Shown here in pieces: positions 17,861 through 26,000 of a DNA stretch of 64,000 nt. The stretch comes from Parvibaculum indicum. GTDB taxonomy: Bacteria; Pseudomonadota; Alphaproteobacteria; Parvibaculales; Parvibaculaceae. The stretch is taken from the NCBI RefSeq assembly GCF_011762095.1, contig NZ_JAASQO010000003.1, positions 248,001-312,000 of the forward strand, read 5' to 3'. The notes below the pieces were generated by a model. The model saw only the letters and a program-made list of their open reading frames with translations, had not been told where the DNA came from and made no database searches. Each line of letters opens with the position of its first letter. Positions within the stretch are counted from its first letter, which is position 1. The position numbers were made by a program, and so were the translations under genes.

Positions 17861-18892
17861 TTACCTCTCCACGAACAACGCCTCGCAGCCCGTGCCGGCC
17901 AGGATCGTATCCACTGCCTCGCGGTCGGCGGCGCTCAGCGCCGCATGTTTTTCCCTGAGCCATGCAAGGCATTTTCCCTGATAGGGGAAAGGCTGCTGGA
18001 CCCATTCGCGGCCGTCGACTTCCGTGCGGACTTCGTCGTCGTCATTCATCAGCGCTTTGGCATTGGCGAGCATGACGGGGGCATAGACGCGGCCGACCTC
18101 ATTGAGGAGGCTTTTGATTGTTTCGGGGATTGCACCTCGGTCGATCCAGTCTTCTTCCTTCGGGTCGACGCCGGATGAATCTTCCACGATATCGACCCAG
18201 GCGAAGACTCGCGGCGCGCGCCTGAGCGTTTCGTCCATCGGCGTCGGGTCGAAATGGGTAAGCTGGGTCAGCTGTCCGTAAAAGCCGAAATCGGACGCGC
18301 CGGGCCGTCTGCCCATCAGGTAAGGCGCGGTTTCAAGATGCGCTTTCAGCGCGTCGAGAATGCGCAGATAGCTCGCCTCGATCACCGGGGCGGTCACATC
18401 GTTGGAACCGACGACATAAAGCCGCTTGATCTGCCGGTCGGCGAAAACCCCGCCCATCTTTAGCGCTTCTTCTTCCGTTTGGGTGACGTTCCGCCAGCGG
18501 GGCAGGATCGCCGCCGCGCGGTCGATATCCGGCTTGTAGTGCCAGCGATAGTGGAACATCGCCTTGGTAAGCCATTCATCGGCGAAATCTTCCAGCAGAT
18601 AGTCGAGAAACTCGATCACGGGATCGGCCGGCACGATCTTGCGGTCGGAAAACGCCGCCTCGAAGCGGCGGATGAGCGGCGTGGAATCCACCACGGCCTC
18701 CATCTCGCCCTTGTCATTCGGCAGATAGAATGTCGGCAGCAATTGTACTTTCGGCTTGGGCAGGCCGAGCGCCGCGGGCGCATCGCCGATCAGGAAACGA
18801 TAGGGGATCAGCCGGTAACGCAGCACCGCCAGCATCTTCCGCGTATAGGGCGAGCCGGGCGCGCCGCTAAGCAGAACGGGTCTTGCCGTCAT
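17861..18892 (-). CDS. Glutathione S-transferase family protein
   Basis: 343 residues. The N-terminal thioredoxin-like domain has LLSGAPGSPYTRKMLAVLRY; the Ser before Pro-Tyr sits where GSTs place the glutathione-activating residue. VDSTPLIRRFEAAF corresponds to the conserved glutathione-binding turn. An alpha-helical C-terminal domain with GRRPGASDFGFYGQL follows. The protein is longer than classical GSTs (about 200-230), with extra helical sequence between the domains. GGGGAGGAAG fixes the ATG at 18892; the open frame continues upstream without homology. It is divergent from the membrane DUF1330-like gene, and the shared promoter region holds two similar palindromes. Substrate unknown. Confidence 0.8.
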   Translation of the reverse strand: MTARPVLLSGAPGSPYTRKMLAVLRYRLIPYRFLIGDAPAALGLPKPKVQLLPTFYLPNDKGEMEAVVDSTPLIRRFEAAFSDRKIVPADPVIEFLDYLLEDFADEWLTKAMFHYRWHYKPDIDRAAAILPRWRNVTQTEEEALKMGGVFADRQIKRLYVVGSNDVTAPVIEASYLRILDALKAHLETAPYLMGRRPGASDFGFYGQLTQLTHFDPTPMDETLRRAPRVFAWVDIVEDSSGVDPKEEDWIDRGAIPETIKSLLNEVGRVYAPVMLANAKALMNDDDEVRTEVDGREWVQQPFPYQGKCLAWLREKHAALSAADREAVDTILAGTGCEALFVER

Positions 18893-18919
18893 TGTCGTCT
18901 TCCTCCCCGTTTCTTCTTC

Positions 18920-18936
18920 TGGCACGAAGCGTGTCA
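18920..18936. promoter_or_regulatory. Operator-like palindrome, copy 1 (GST side)
   Basis: TGGCAC, 5 bases, GTGTCA: an imperfect dyad 28 bases upstream of the GST start. A second dyad of the same design lies 65 bases away at 18985. The likely ligand is the TetR protein encoded at 20774-21415, by proximity only. Confidence 0.4.
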
Positions 18937-18984
18937 CCAAGCGCGACACGGCGTCAAGCTTTGCCGGAAGCCGGCTTGAGAAAA

Positions 18985-19001
18985 TAGCACCATAAGTGCC
19001 A
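18985..19001. promoter_or_regulatory. Operator-like palindrome, copy 2, abutting a TATAAT
   Basis: TAGCAC, 5 bases, GTGCCA, sharing the scheme TNGCAC-N5-GTGNCA with copy 1. It directly precedes a perfect TATAAT (19003-19008) that would start transcription about 15 bases before the 19031 ATG. A repressor here would block RNA polymerase. The -35 element is poor. Confidence 0.45.
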
Positions 19002-19030
19002 ATATAATGAAAATGCCGGGGGAGGACGGG

Positions 19031-19672
19031 ATGGAGACGTTTTGGGGGCAGGGATTCTGGGTATGGCTCGTAGCGCTGGCGCTTTATGCGCTCTTCCTCG
19101 CCTGGTATCGGAACTGGCGTGGGAAGCTGACGCCGCCTGAGGTCGAGCGCTACATCTCGGAGGCGGTTAAGGCCCAGGACGGCAACCTCGATGATTTCTC
19201 CGCTATCCGACAATTTCTCGAAGAAGATGACGGACGCGAATTCGTCATGGCCAATCTGGTCAAGGTGGCGTCCGGCAAGGTGCCGGACCCTGTAACCGGT
19301 GAGCCGGCGCCGGGCCCTGCGCTGCTTCGTCGTTACACTGGGCCGTTCATGCGTGCGCTTTTTGTCCGGGGCGGTCATCCGGCGCTCGTCGCACGCAAGG
19401 TGGGCGGTTATGTCGATGCATGGAACGTGGCGCCCGATCCCGGCTGGACGATGGCAGGCTTCATGCGCTACCGCAGCCGCCGCGACATGATGGAACTGGT
19501 GATCGATCCGCGTTTCCGCGATATGCATGCCTTCAAGATCGCGGCGCTCCCGGAAACCTTTTCCTTTCCGGCGCAACCGGTGATCCGGATCTACCTCGCA
19601 CCGTTCGTCTGGGTGCCGATGTGGCTTGCGTTATGCGCCGCGCTGGCACAGCTTGCTATCCTGCTGGTCTGA
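19031..19672 (+). CDS. Membrane protein with a DUF1330-like central domain
   Basis: 213 residues, no named family that I recognise. A helix at about 5-23 (FWVWLVALALYALFLAWY) and a C-terminal helix (VWVPMWLALCAALAQLAILLV) flank a soluble domain. That domain resembles DUF1330-type dimeric alpha-beta barrels: MANLVKV at the first strand, a Gly-rich middle (RKVGGYVDAW) and RYRSRRDMMELVIDPRF followed by HAFKIAALPET. Compare RYPSRKAFLEMTSEADY in the DUF1330 protein at 52811. The start at 19031 is fixed by GGGGGAGGAC; an ATG at 19007 is too far upstream. It is 15 bases ahead of the DUF2855 gene, hence cotranscribed. Function unknown. Confidence 0.7.
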   Translation: METFWGQGFWVWLVALALYALFLAWYRNWRGKLTPPEVERYISEAVKAQDGNLDDFSAIRQFLEEDDGREFVMANLVKVASGKVPDPVTGEPAPGPALLRRYTGPFMRALFVRGGHPALVARKVGGYVDAWNVAPDPGWTMAGFMRYRSRRDMMELVIDPRFRDMHAFKIAALPETFSFPAQPVIRIYLAPFVWVPMWLALCAALAQLAILLV

Positions 19673-19687
19673 GAGAGGGAGGACATC

Positions 19688-20767
19688 ATGATCGTGGAGC
19701 TGGACGTGAAGCGTGCCGCTATCGACGAATGCCGTGTGATCGCACGGCAGGAGCGGGCGCTGGAAGAGGGCGAGATCGAAGTCGCTGTGCGCAAATTCGC
19801 ACTGACCGCCAACAACATCACCTATGCGCTCACCGGCGACATGATCGGCTACTGGAAGTTTTTTCCCACGGAAGGCGAATGGGGCATCGTGCCCGTCTGG
19901 GGCTTCGGCGAGGTCGTGGCGTCACGCTGCGACGGCGTGCCGGAAGGAACCGAGATCTGGGGCTTCCTGCCCATGGCCTCAAGCGTGGTGATGCGCCCGG
20001 GGCAGGTCGCCGGGCATGGCTTCACGGATGAGGCGCCGCACCGCAAGGACCTGCCGCCGGTCTATAACCGCTACACCGTCACCAATGACGATCCCGCGGC
20101 GCTGAAGGCGCTGGCGGATGCGCGCTGCGTGTTCTTCCCGCTCTTCACCACTTCCTATCTCATCTACGACTATCTGATGGACAATGACTGGTTCGGCGCG
20201 AAGCAGGTCGTCATCGGTTCCGCCTCGTCGAAGACCGGCGCGGGCCTTGCCAATATGCTGGCGACGCATGCCAAAGGCAGCATTCGCGTAACCGGCCTCA
20301 CATCGCCGCGCAACAGGGCCTTTGTGGAAAGTCTCGGCACCTATGACGAGGTCCGCCTCTATGACGACATCGCCGGGCTCGATGCCTCCGTGCCGAGCAT
20401 TTATGTGGACATGTCGGGCGACGGAAAGGTTCTCGCCGCGCTGCATCGTCATTTCGGGGACAATATCAAGGCGAGCTGCGGCGTCGGGGCGACCCATTGG
20501 CAGGCCCCGCGCGATGCCGGCGAGCTGCCCGGCGCAAAGCCCGAATTCTTCTTCGCGCCCGCCCAGATCCAGAAGCGCGACAATGAATGGGGGCCGGGCG
20601 CGGCGATGCGTCGCGCGCAGGATGAGTGCGCGCGCATGGCCGGGGAGATGGAGCCGCATCTGAAAATCGAGCATGGCACAGGCGCGGAAGCGGTGAAGGC
20701 GGCTTATCTGTCCATGGCGCGCGGCGAAACGGCGCCGGACCGGGGCATCATGTTGTCCTTCGGCTGA
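19688..20767 (+). CDS. DUF2855 family protein
   Basis: 359 residues. The layout recalls medium-chain dehydrogenases without the zinc sites: an N-terminal GroES-like part (LTANNITYALTGDMIGYWKFFP, of which the first half is diagnostic) and a Rossmann-like part with VVIGSASSKTGAGLANML. DUF2855 proteins have no established reaction. GAGGGAGGAC gives a good ribosome site. It is cotranscribed with the membrane DUF1330-like gene and convergent with the TetR gene six bases away. An NAD(P)H-linked oxidoreductase is plausible but unproven. Confidence 0.8.
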   Translation: MIVELDVKRAAIDECRVIARQERALEEGEIEVAVRKFALTANNITYALTGDMIGYWKFFPTEGEWGIVPVWGFGEVVASRCDGVPEGTEIWGFLPMASSVVMRPGQVAGHGFTDEAPHRKDLPPVYNRYTVTNDDPAALKALADARCVFFPLFTTSYLIYDYLMDNDWFGAKQVVIGSASSKTGAGLANMLATHAKGSIRVTGLTSPRNRAFVESLGTYDEVRLYDDIAGLDASVPSIYVDMSGDGKVLAALHRHFGDNIKASCGVGATHWQAPRDAGELPGAKPEFFFAPAQIQKRDNEWGPGAAMRRAQDECARMAGEMEPHLKIEHGTGAEAVKAAYLSMARGETAPDRGIMLSFG

Positions 20768-20773
20768 GCCGCG

Positions 20774-21415
20774 TCAGGGGCGCGGCACGAGGGCTCCGGC
20801 CATATGCTTCATCGCCGCCCGCGCCGCCTTGGGCGAGAGGCTCTGGTCGTGGCGCAGCCTCTGCCACATCTCCATGCTGAGCGCGGCATCCAGCGCCTCG
20901 AAGGTCCGGCTGCCCGGCGCCATCTTCTTCGGCAGGACGTCGGCGAGCATCTGCCGCGTCATCCGGGCGAGCTGGGCATGGTCTTCCTGCAGGAAAGGCG
21001 AAAGATGGCGTTGCGTGTCGGCGGCCGTCTTGAAGGGCAGGATTTCCTCGAAAATCTTGGCGCGGCGCTCGATCATTGCGTCCAGCCTGTCACGCCAGCT
21101 CCGGCCCTCCAGCGGCGCGCGGAAGACCGGTTCGATCCGCCCCATCATCACCTGGTGGATTTCCCGATACACCGTTTCCATGTCGGAAAAGAGCCGGAAG
21201 ACCGTGCGCCGTCCGACGCCGGCCTTGACCGCCACGGCCTCGGCGCTGGGCGAGACTTCGCCCGCCCTCGTCAAATCCATCATGGCTTCGATGATACGCT
21301 GTCGGGATGTGTCGGCCCGTCGCCGGCGGCCATCGGGGTTTTCCGGCGGGCTTTCGGCGGCGGTTGCGCCGGGGCGGGAACGGGAAGCGGATATCTGGCT
21401 GGTCATGACGGTCAC
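20774..21415 (-). CDS. TetR/AcrR family transcriptional regulator
   Basis: 213 residues. After a disordered, basic N-terminus of about 35 residues, the helix-turn-helix domain runs through RQRIIEAMMDLTRAG and AVAVKAGVGRRTVFRLFSD. The C-terminal ligand/dimerisation domain is family-specific. An internal ATG at 21406 is an alternative start; neither has a clear Shine-Dalgarno. It is convergent with the DUF2855 gene and divergent from exbB. The paired palindromes at 18920 and 18985 are candidate binding sites. Ligand unknown. Confidence 0.85.
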   Translation of the reverse strand: MTVMTSQISASRSRPGATAAESPPENPDGRRRRADTSRQRIIEAMMDLTRAGEVSPSAEAVAVKAGVGRRTVFRLFSDMETVYREIHQVMMGRIEPVFRAPLEGRSWRDRLDAMIERRAKIFEEILPFKTAADTQRHLSPFLQEDHAQLARMTRQMLADVLPKKMAPGSRTFEALDAALSMEMWQRLRHDQSLSPKAARAAMKHMAGALVPRP

Positions 21416-21494
21416 AGACTAGCGTCTTATGCCCGCTTACTATAGGGCGATGCCGCCTGGCCGGCCGATGGCGATGGATCGATTTTGTCGGCAT

Positions 21495-21523
21495 TGCAAA
21501 TGACTATCAATATACGGTATAGC
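21495..21523 (+). promoter_or_regulatory. exbB promoter overlapped by a Fur-box-like sequence
   Basis: TTGCAA (21495-21500), exactly 17 bases and TATAGC (21518-21523) form a promoter for the exbB-exbD-exbD-tonB operon. The 19 bases 21496-21514 match the classical Fur box GATAATGATAATCATTATC at 13 of 19 positions by direct alignment. Binding would cover the spacer and -35, giving iron repression. The rest of the 21416-21673 gap shows nothing else. Confidence 0.5.
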
Positions 21524-21673
21524 AAGCCGGAAGCGGGCAAGCGGCCCGGGTGCGGCCTTACGCACGGATTGGCCGGTTTGAATTAAAGGCTATTGTGACG
21601 GCACCATGAGCCGGCGCCGGCAATCCGCAGCCGGCCCCGCAAGATGTGTCGGAGTTGATTGAAAGGAAGGTCG

Positions 21674-22444
21674 ATGGAACCCCAGACTGATGCCGCCGCG
21701 ACGGGAAGCGCCGCGCCGCAGGCCGGGACGGCCGTCACGGGCGATATGCCATCGGCGGCGGTCACCGCCACGACCGAACAGGCAACCGGTCCCGCCGCCG
21801 AAATGAGCGCATTGGTAGGCGCGGGCGGCCCGGTGCTGATGATCATCATCGTCATGTCGGTCGTCGCCACGGCCTTCATCCTCGCCAAGATGTGGCAGTT
21901 CCGCCGTGTAAGCGAGGGCGGGGCCCGCAAGACCAAGCGTATTCTGGGCGATGCCGCCAATCGCAAGGACGCCGCCGACCGACTTTCTCGTATGAAGGAC
22001 CCGGTGGCGCGCGTCGCGGCCGTCGCCCTTTCCGGCGTTCCGCAGGAACGCGCCTGGCGCGAGGCGGAAGAGACGATCGAGCCTTACCGCTCCCATATGC
22101 GTCTGCTGGAAGTGATCGCCGCGCTGGCCCCTCTGCTGGGCCTGCTCGGCACGGTGCTCGGCATGATCGATGCGTTCCAGGCGCTGGGCGCCGCTCAGGG
22201 GCGCGCCGATCCGCACATCCTGTCGAACGGTATCTGGGAAGCGCTGCTGACCACGGCCGCGGGCCTTGCCCTCGCCATTCCGGCGACCGCTTTCGTCAAC
22301 TGGTTCGATCGTCGCATCGAGCGCATGACCTTCCATATGGAAACCGTGCTCTCGCGTCTTTTCGACAACGGGTCCGCCATGCATCTGCTGGAAGGAGACG
22401 AGCATGAGTCTCGCAGCCTCGCGACGCCTCGCGCGGCCGAGTAA
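21674..22444 (+). CDS. exbB: TonB-system proton channel protein ExbB (MotA/TolQ/ExbB family)
   Basis: Inner-membrane subunit of the proton-driven motor that energises TonB. 256 residues: an Ala/Thr-rich N-terminal region, a first membrane helix (VLMIIIVMSVVATAFILAKM), a cytoplasmic loop, then two helices around the family signature EVIAALAPLLGLLGTVLGMI and AAGLALAIPATAFVNWF. Conserved Thr residues in the latter helices face the proton path in this family. The ATG at 21674 has GAAAGGAAGG upstream. The 3' end overlaps the first exbD by 41 bases. Confidence 0.92.
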   Translation: MEPQTDAAATGSAAPQAGTAVTGDMPSAAVTATTEQATGPAAEMSALVGAGGPVLMIIIVMSVVATAFILAKMWQFRRVSEGGARKTKRILGDAANRKDAADRLSRMKDPVARVAAVALSGVPQERAWREAEETIEPYRSHMRLLEVIAALAPLLGLLGTVLGMIDAFQALGAAQGRADPHILSNGIWEALLTTAAGLALAIPATAFVNWFDRRIERMTFHMETVLSRLFDNGSAMHLLEGDEHESRSLATPRAAE

Positions 22445-22820
22445 CAGCAGCCACGCGCGGATCAGCCTGACACCGCTGATCGACGTCATCTTCATTCTCC
22501 TGATCTTCTTCATGCTGGCTTCGCGTCTGTCGGCCTGGCACGACATCGACATTGCCATCGCGAGCGATAGCGGCACCCCGCAACAGGTGACGGGCGATCT
22601 GCATCGCGTGAGCCTGCTTGGCGATGGCGGCATGCTGCTGGATGGCGAAGCGCTGAACGCGGATATGCTGGCCGCCCGGCTCGCATCGCTGCCGAAAGAC
22701 GCTCGCCTCATCGTGGACCCCGCGGCAGGCGTGCGGCTCGAAAGGGCGATCGGCGTACTCGACATGGCGGGCAAGGCGGGTATTGCCGCCTCTCTGGTGG
22801 CGGATGAGGGCAAGTCATGA
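22404..22820 (+). CDS. exbD: Biopolymer transport protein ExbD/TolR (first copy)
   Basis: 138 residues. A short cytoplasmic N-terminus leads to a single membrane helix carrying the essential Asp: ISLTPLIDVIFILLIFFML. A periplasmic domain follows. It pairs with ExbB to form the motor complex. It overlaps exbB by 41 bases and the second exbD by 4 bases (ATGA). Two different exbD genes in a row are common in alphaproteobacterial and xanthomonad TonB loci. Confidence 0.92.
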   Translation: MSLAASRRLARPSNSSHARISLTPLIDVIFILLIFFMLASRLSAWHDIDIAIASDSGTPQQVTGDLHRVSLLGDGGMLLDGEALNADMLAARLASLPKDARLIVDPAAGVRLERAIGVLDMAGKAGIAASLVADEGKS

Positions 22821-23203
22821 AGCTCACGCGCCGCAGACGGCTGGCGGAGACGGAATCCGTCGTGCCGCTCATCAATATCGTCTTCCTGCTCCTCATCTTC
22901 TTCATGGTGGCGGGTGAGCTTGCCGCGCCGACGCCCTTCCCGCTGGACCCGCCGAAATCCTCCAGCGACCTGGCTTCGGAAAAGCGGGAGGCGGAGCTTT
23001 TCGTGAGCGAGGACGGCAAGCTCTCGTTCAACGGGGCGGATGTGACGGAAGAGACGCTTGCCGATGCGTTGGGGGCAATACCGCCCGAGCAGGTCCGCGT
23101 GGCGGCCGACGGCAAGGCGGAAGCCCGGCTGATCGGACGGTTGCTCGCCGGGCTTAGGGAAGCGGGTGTGAAGCGCGCATTTCTCGTGACGGTGAAGAAT
23201 TAG
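22817..23203 (+). CDS. Biopolymer transport protein ExbD/TolR (second copy)
   Basis: 128 residues. The membrane helix reads VVPLINIVFLLLIFFMVAGE. The position of the usual proton-carrying Asp (LIDVIF in the first copy) is Asn here (LINIVF), so this subunit may not carry protons itself and may be structural. The periplasmic part has the ExbD beta-alpha pattern, ending VKRAFLVTVKN. It starts inside the stop of the first copy. The Asp to Asn change is seen directly; the consequence is inference. Confidence 0.9.
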   Translation: MKLTRRRRLAETESVVPLINIVFLLLIFFMVAGELAAPTPFPLDPPKSSSDLASEKREAELFVSEDGKLSFNGADVTEETLADALGAIPPEQVRVAADGKAEARLIGRLLAGLREAGVKRAFLVTVKN

Positions 23204-23211
23204 GGCCGGAC

Positions 23212-24012
23212 ATGACGCTGACGCGCAATGAAATCGTGGCTTTTGTCGTCGCGGCTGTTTTCCTGCACTTTGCCGGATTTTACTGGGCGTTCTGGGGACG
23301 TCCTCCGTCGCCCGGCGCGGTGGCGACGGGCAGTGGCGGCCTCATGATCGAACTGGCCGGCCAGACCGGCACGGGCGGCGCGCAGCTTGGCGAGCAGCTC
23401 GAACCGGAACCCGAGCCGGAACCGGTGGAAGAGGTCGCGCCAGAGCCCGAGCCCGAACCGGTCGTAAAACCCACCCCGAAGCCGGAACCGGTCCCGAAAG
23501 CAAAACCCAAGCCCAAGCCGAAACCCGAGCCCAAACCGAAGCCCAAGCCCAAGCCCAAGCCGCAAAAACCGGTGGAAAAGAAGGAGGCCCCCAAGAAGGC
23601 GGCGGCGCCTGACCGTCGTTCCGGCACCGCCGACGCGGTGAAGGCTGACAAGGTCGGCAAACCGGGCATTGCAACGCAGGGTAAGGCCGGGGCCGGGCAG
23701 CATGCGGGCGGAGGTGCGCCCGGCGCGCGGGCCGACTATCGTTCGCTCATTATCGCGCGGCTGGCCCGCGAGAAGCGCTATCCGATGCGGGCAAGGATGC
23801 GCGGTATCGAGGGAACGGCGCTGCTCCGCCTGGTGATCTCGCCGGAGGGTACCGTGCTCTCCTCGGAGCTGGAAAAGTCCACCGGCAGCAGCCTGCTCGA
23901 CAAGGAGATCGATCGGATGGTGGAGCGTGCGACCCCTCTGCCGCCCTTTCCGCAAAACATGGCGCCCAAGCCGCTCACCTTGCGCATTCCGGTCGAGTTC
24001 GAACTCCACTAG
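23212..24012 (+). CDS. tonB: Energy transducer TonB
   Basis: 266 residues. One N-terminal membrane helix (IVAFVVAAVFLHFAGFYWAF) leads to a long periplasmic spacer of Glu-Pro then Lys-Pro repeats (about residues 64-125). The C-terminal TonB domain begins IIARLAREKRYP, with GTALLRLVISPEGTV. It transmits proton-motive force from ExbBD to outer-membrane receptors. Acidic EP repeats followed by basic KP repeats are typical. No TonB-dependent receptor lies in the window, so this may serve distant receptors. GGGCCGGAC precedes the ATG, 8 bases after exbD. Confidence 0.93.
   Translation: MTLTRNEIVAFVVAAVFLHFAGFYWAFWGRPPSPGAVATGSGGLMIELAGQTGTGGAQLGEQLEPEPEPEPVEEVAPEPEPEPVVKPTPKPEPVPKAKPKPKPKPEPKPKPKPKPKPQKPVEKKEAPKKAAAPDRRSGTADAVKADKVGKPGIATQGKAGAGQHAGGGAPGARADYRSLIIARLAREKRYPMRARMRGIEGTALLRLVISPEGTVLSSELEKSTGSSLLDKEIDRMVERATPLPPFPQNMAPKPLTLRIPVEFELH
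23484..23575 (+). repeat. Short tandem repeats encoding Lys-Pro/Glu-Pro spacer of TonB
   Basis: Runs of near-identical hexamers (AAGCCC/AAACCC/AAGCCG types) encode the KP/EP spacer inside tonB. Such a tract can change length by slippage, which would alter the reach of TonB across the periplasm. Confidence 0.6.
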
Positions 24013-24158
24013 GGCACGCATCTCGCCATATTTCCCTTGCGTCAACTGTGGCTGACACGGTGCCGTTTCAATTTGCCGGTGAAATCCTCGGTCCGCGATG
24101 CTAGGAAAACGCTCATAAGAAAACCGGCCGAAGCCGGCACGAAAAGGGCAGGCGAGGA

Positions 24159-24764
24159 ATGAAACTCTATCACTGCAAGGGCGCGCGCTCGCTGCGCCCG
24201 CTCTGGACGCTGGAGGAAATGGGTCTCGACTACGAACTCGAGACCATGCCCTTCCCGCCACGCTTTCTGCGCGAGGGCTATACCGACATCAATCCGGTCG
24301 GCACCGTGCCCTATTTCGTGGATGGCGAAACGGAGATGACGGAATCGGCGGGCATTGCCCAGTATCTGGTGGATGTCTACGGGCCGACCGATCTCGCGCT
24401 GACACCGGGCGACAGGGAATATGGCGCCTGGCTCAACTGGATCCATCGCAGCGACGCCACGCTGACGTTCCCGCAGACCATCGTGCTCCGCTACACGCAG
24501 CTCGAGCCGGAAGAGCGGCGCCTGAAACAGGCGGCGGACGACTACACGCAATGGTTCTTCGCGCGCCTACGCACCGTCGAGGCCGCGCTGGACGGTCACG
24601 ACTATCTTTGCGCGGATCGTTTCACCGTCGCGGATATATGCGTCGGCTTTTCGCTCTACCTAGCAGACACGCTTGGTTTCAAGGGCGGCTTCAAGCCCAA
24701 CACGGCAGCCTATTACGAGCGGCTCTGCGCGCGGCCCGCTTTCCAGCGTTCGATCGAATTGTAG
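24159..24764 (+). CDS. Glutathione S-transferase
   Basis: 201 residues, classical GST size. The N-terminal thioredoxin fold has KLYHCKGARSLRPLWTLEEM, with Ser in the catalytic region, NPVGTVPYFVDGE (cis-Pro loop) and TESAGIAQYLVD (glutathione-binding Ser). The helical C-terminal domain carries the N-capping motif DRFTVADICVGF. It precedes two acyl-CoA dehydrogenase genes by 11 bases and is probably in one operon. A role in detoxifying or isomerising an intermediate of the same pathway is inference. Confidence 0.88.
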   Translation: MKLYHCKGARSLRPLWTLEEMGLDYELETMPFPPRFLREGYTDINPVGTVPYFVDGETEMTESAGIAQYLVDVYGPTDLALTPGDREYGAWLNWIHRSDATLTFPQTIVLRYTQLEPEERRLKQAADDYTQWFFARLRTVEAALDGHDYLCADRFTVADICVGFSLYLADTLGFKGGFKPNTAAYYERLCARPAFQRSIEL

Positions 24765-24775
24765 GGAACGAGAAA

Positions 24776-25984
24776 ATGTCCGATGTGAGTCAGAAGGAAC
24801 TGGACGAGTTCCGCGCCGGCGCGCGGGCCTGGTTTGCCGAAAACGTGCCGTCCGAGCCGGATTTCATGCTGCCGCTGACCTTCATGGAAGTCGGTACGCA
24901 GGAACAGTTCGACTTCCTGCGCGACTGGCAGCGCAAATGCTACGAGGCGGGCTATCTCGGCGCCGCCTGGCCGAAGGAATATGGCGGCGGCGGACTGGCA
25001 CAGGCCTTTCAGGATGTGGCGACGCAGGAAATGCACCGCGCGGGCGGCCCCATCATGCTCAATGCCATCGGTATCAACTGGGCCGGGCCGCTCATTCTCG
25101 ACATGGGATCGGAGGAACAGCGCAAGGCCTATATCAAGGGCATTCTGAGCGCGGAGGACATCTGGTGTCAGGGCTTCTCCGAGCCCGACCACGGCTCCGA
25201 CCTCGGCAATGCGCAGACCCGCGCCGTCCGCGATGGCGACGACTATGTCATCAACGGCTCGAAGATCTGGACGACGCAGGGCAACTACGCGAAATACATG
25301 ATCCTGCTCGCCCGCACCGATCCCGATGCGCCGCGCAAATATGACGGCCTGAGCTTCTTCCTCGCGCCGATGACGGTGCCCGGCGTCGAAACCGTGCCGA
25401 TCAAGAAGCTCACCGGCGAATACGGCTTCACGCAGACCTTCTTCACCGATGCCCGTATCCCGGCAACCTCGCTCATTGGCGGCGAGGGTAAGGGCTGGGC
25501 GGTCGCCATGCGCACGCTCGAATATGAACGCGGCGCGCGCGGCGGTCAGGCGGGCGGCTATGTCACCGTCTATCCGGATGTCGGCGAGGTGGTGGAGCTG
25601 GCCAAGCGCGCCTTGCGCAACGGCCATCCGGCCTGCGAGGACCCGATCATCCGCGACAAGCTCGTGAAGCTGCTGGCGACCTATCGCGGACTTCAGCTCA
25701 ACGGCAAGCGCTCGCGCATCGCGCCGCTGGTGCAGGACAAGCCGATGTCCCTGCCGCTTTCCTCCAAGCTGATCGCGACGGAGTTCTATCGCGAGATCAA
25801 TCAGCTTGCGATGGCCATGCAGGGGCCGCGCGGCGCCTATTATGTCGGCGAGCCGGAAGCCTATGACGAAGGCATCTGGCAGCGCTCCTATCTCAATGCC
25901 TTCTCCGGCACGATCGGTGGCGGCACCAGCCAGATCCAGCACAACATTATCGGCGAGCATGTGCTCGGCCTGCCGAAAAGCTGA
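24776..25984 (+). CDS. Acyl-CoA dehydrogenase family protein
   Basis: Flavoprotein that introduces an alpha,beta double bond into an acyl-CoA. 402 residues: N-terminal helical domain with LGAAWPKEYGGGG, middle beta domain with GFSEPDHGSDLGNAQT and the FAD-site ITG-like INGSKIWTTQGNYAKY, C-terminal helical domain with GTIGGGTSQIQHNIIGEHV. The ATG at 24776 follows AGGGAACGAG. A second dehydrogenase gene follows after 16 bases. Such adjacent unequal pairs can form heterotetramers, as known in steroid degradation; that is only a possibility here. Confidence 0.88.
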   Translation: MSDVSQKELDEFRAGARAWFAENVPSEPDFMLPLTFMEVGTQEQFDFLRDWQRKCYEAGYLGAAWPKEYGGGGLAQAFQDVATQEMHRAGGPIMLNAIGINWAGPLILDMGSEEQRKAYIKGILSAEDIWCQGFSEPDHGSDLGNAQTRAVRDGDDYVINGSKIWTTQGNYAKYMILLARTDPDAPRKYDGLSFFLAPMTVPGVETVPIKKLTGEYGFTQTFFTDARIPATSLIGGEGKGWAVAMRTLEYERGARGGQAGGYVTVYPDVGEVVELAKRALRNGHPACEDPIIRDKLVKLLATYRGLQLNGKRSRIAPLVQDKPMSLPLSSKLIATEFYREINQLAMAMQGPRGAYYVGEPEAYDEGIWQRSYLNAFSGTIGGGTSQIQHNIIGEHVLGLPKS

Positions 25985-26000
25985 GGGCGAGGAAACGACA

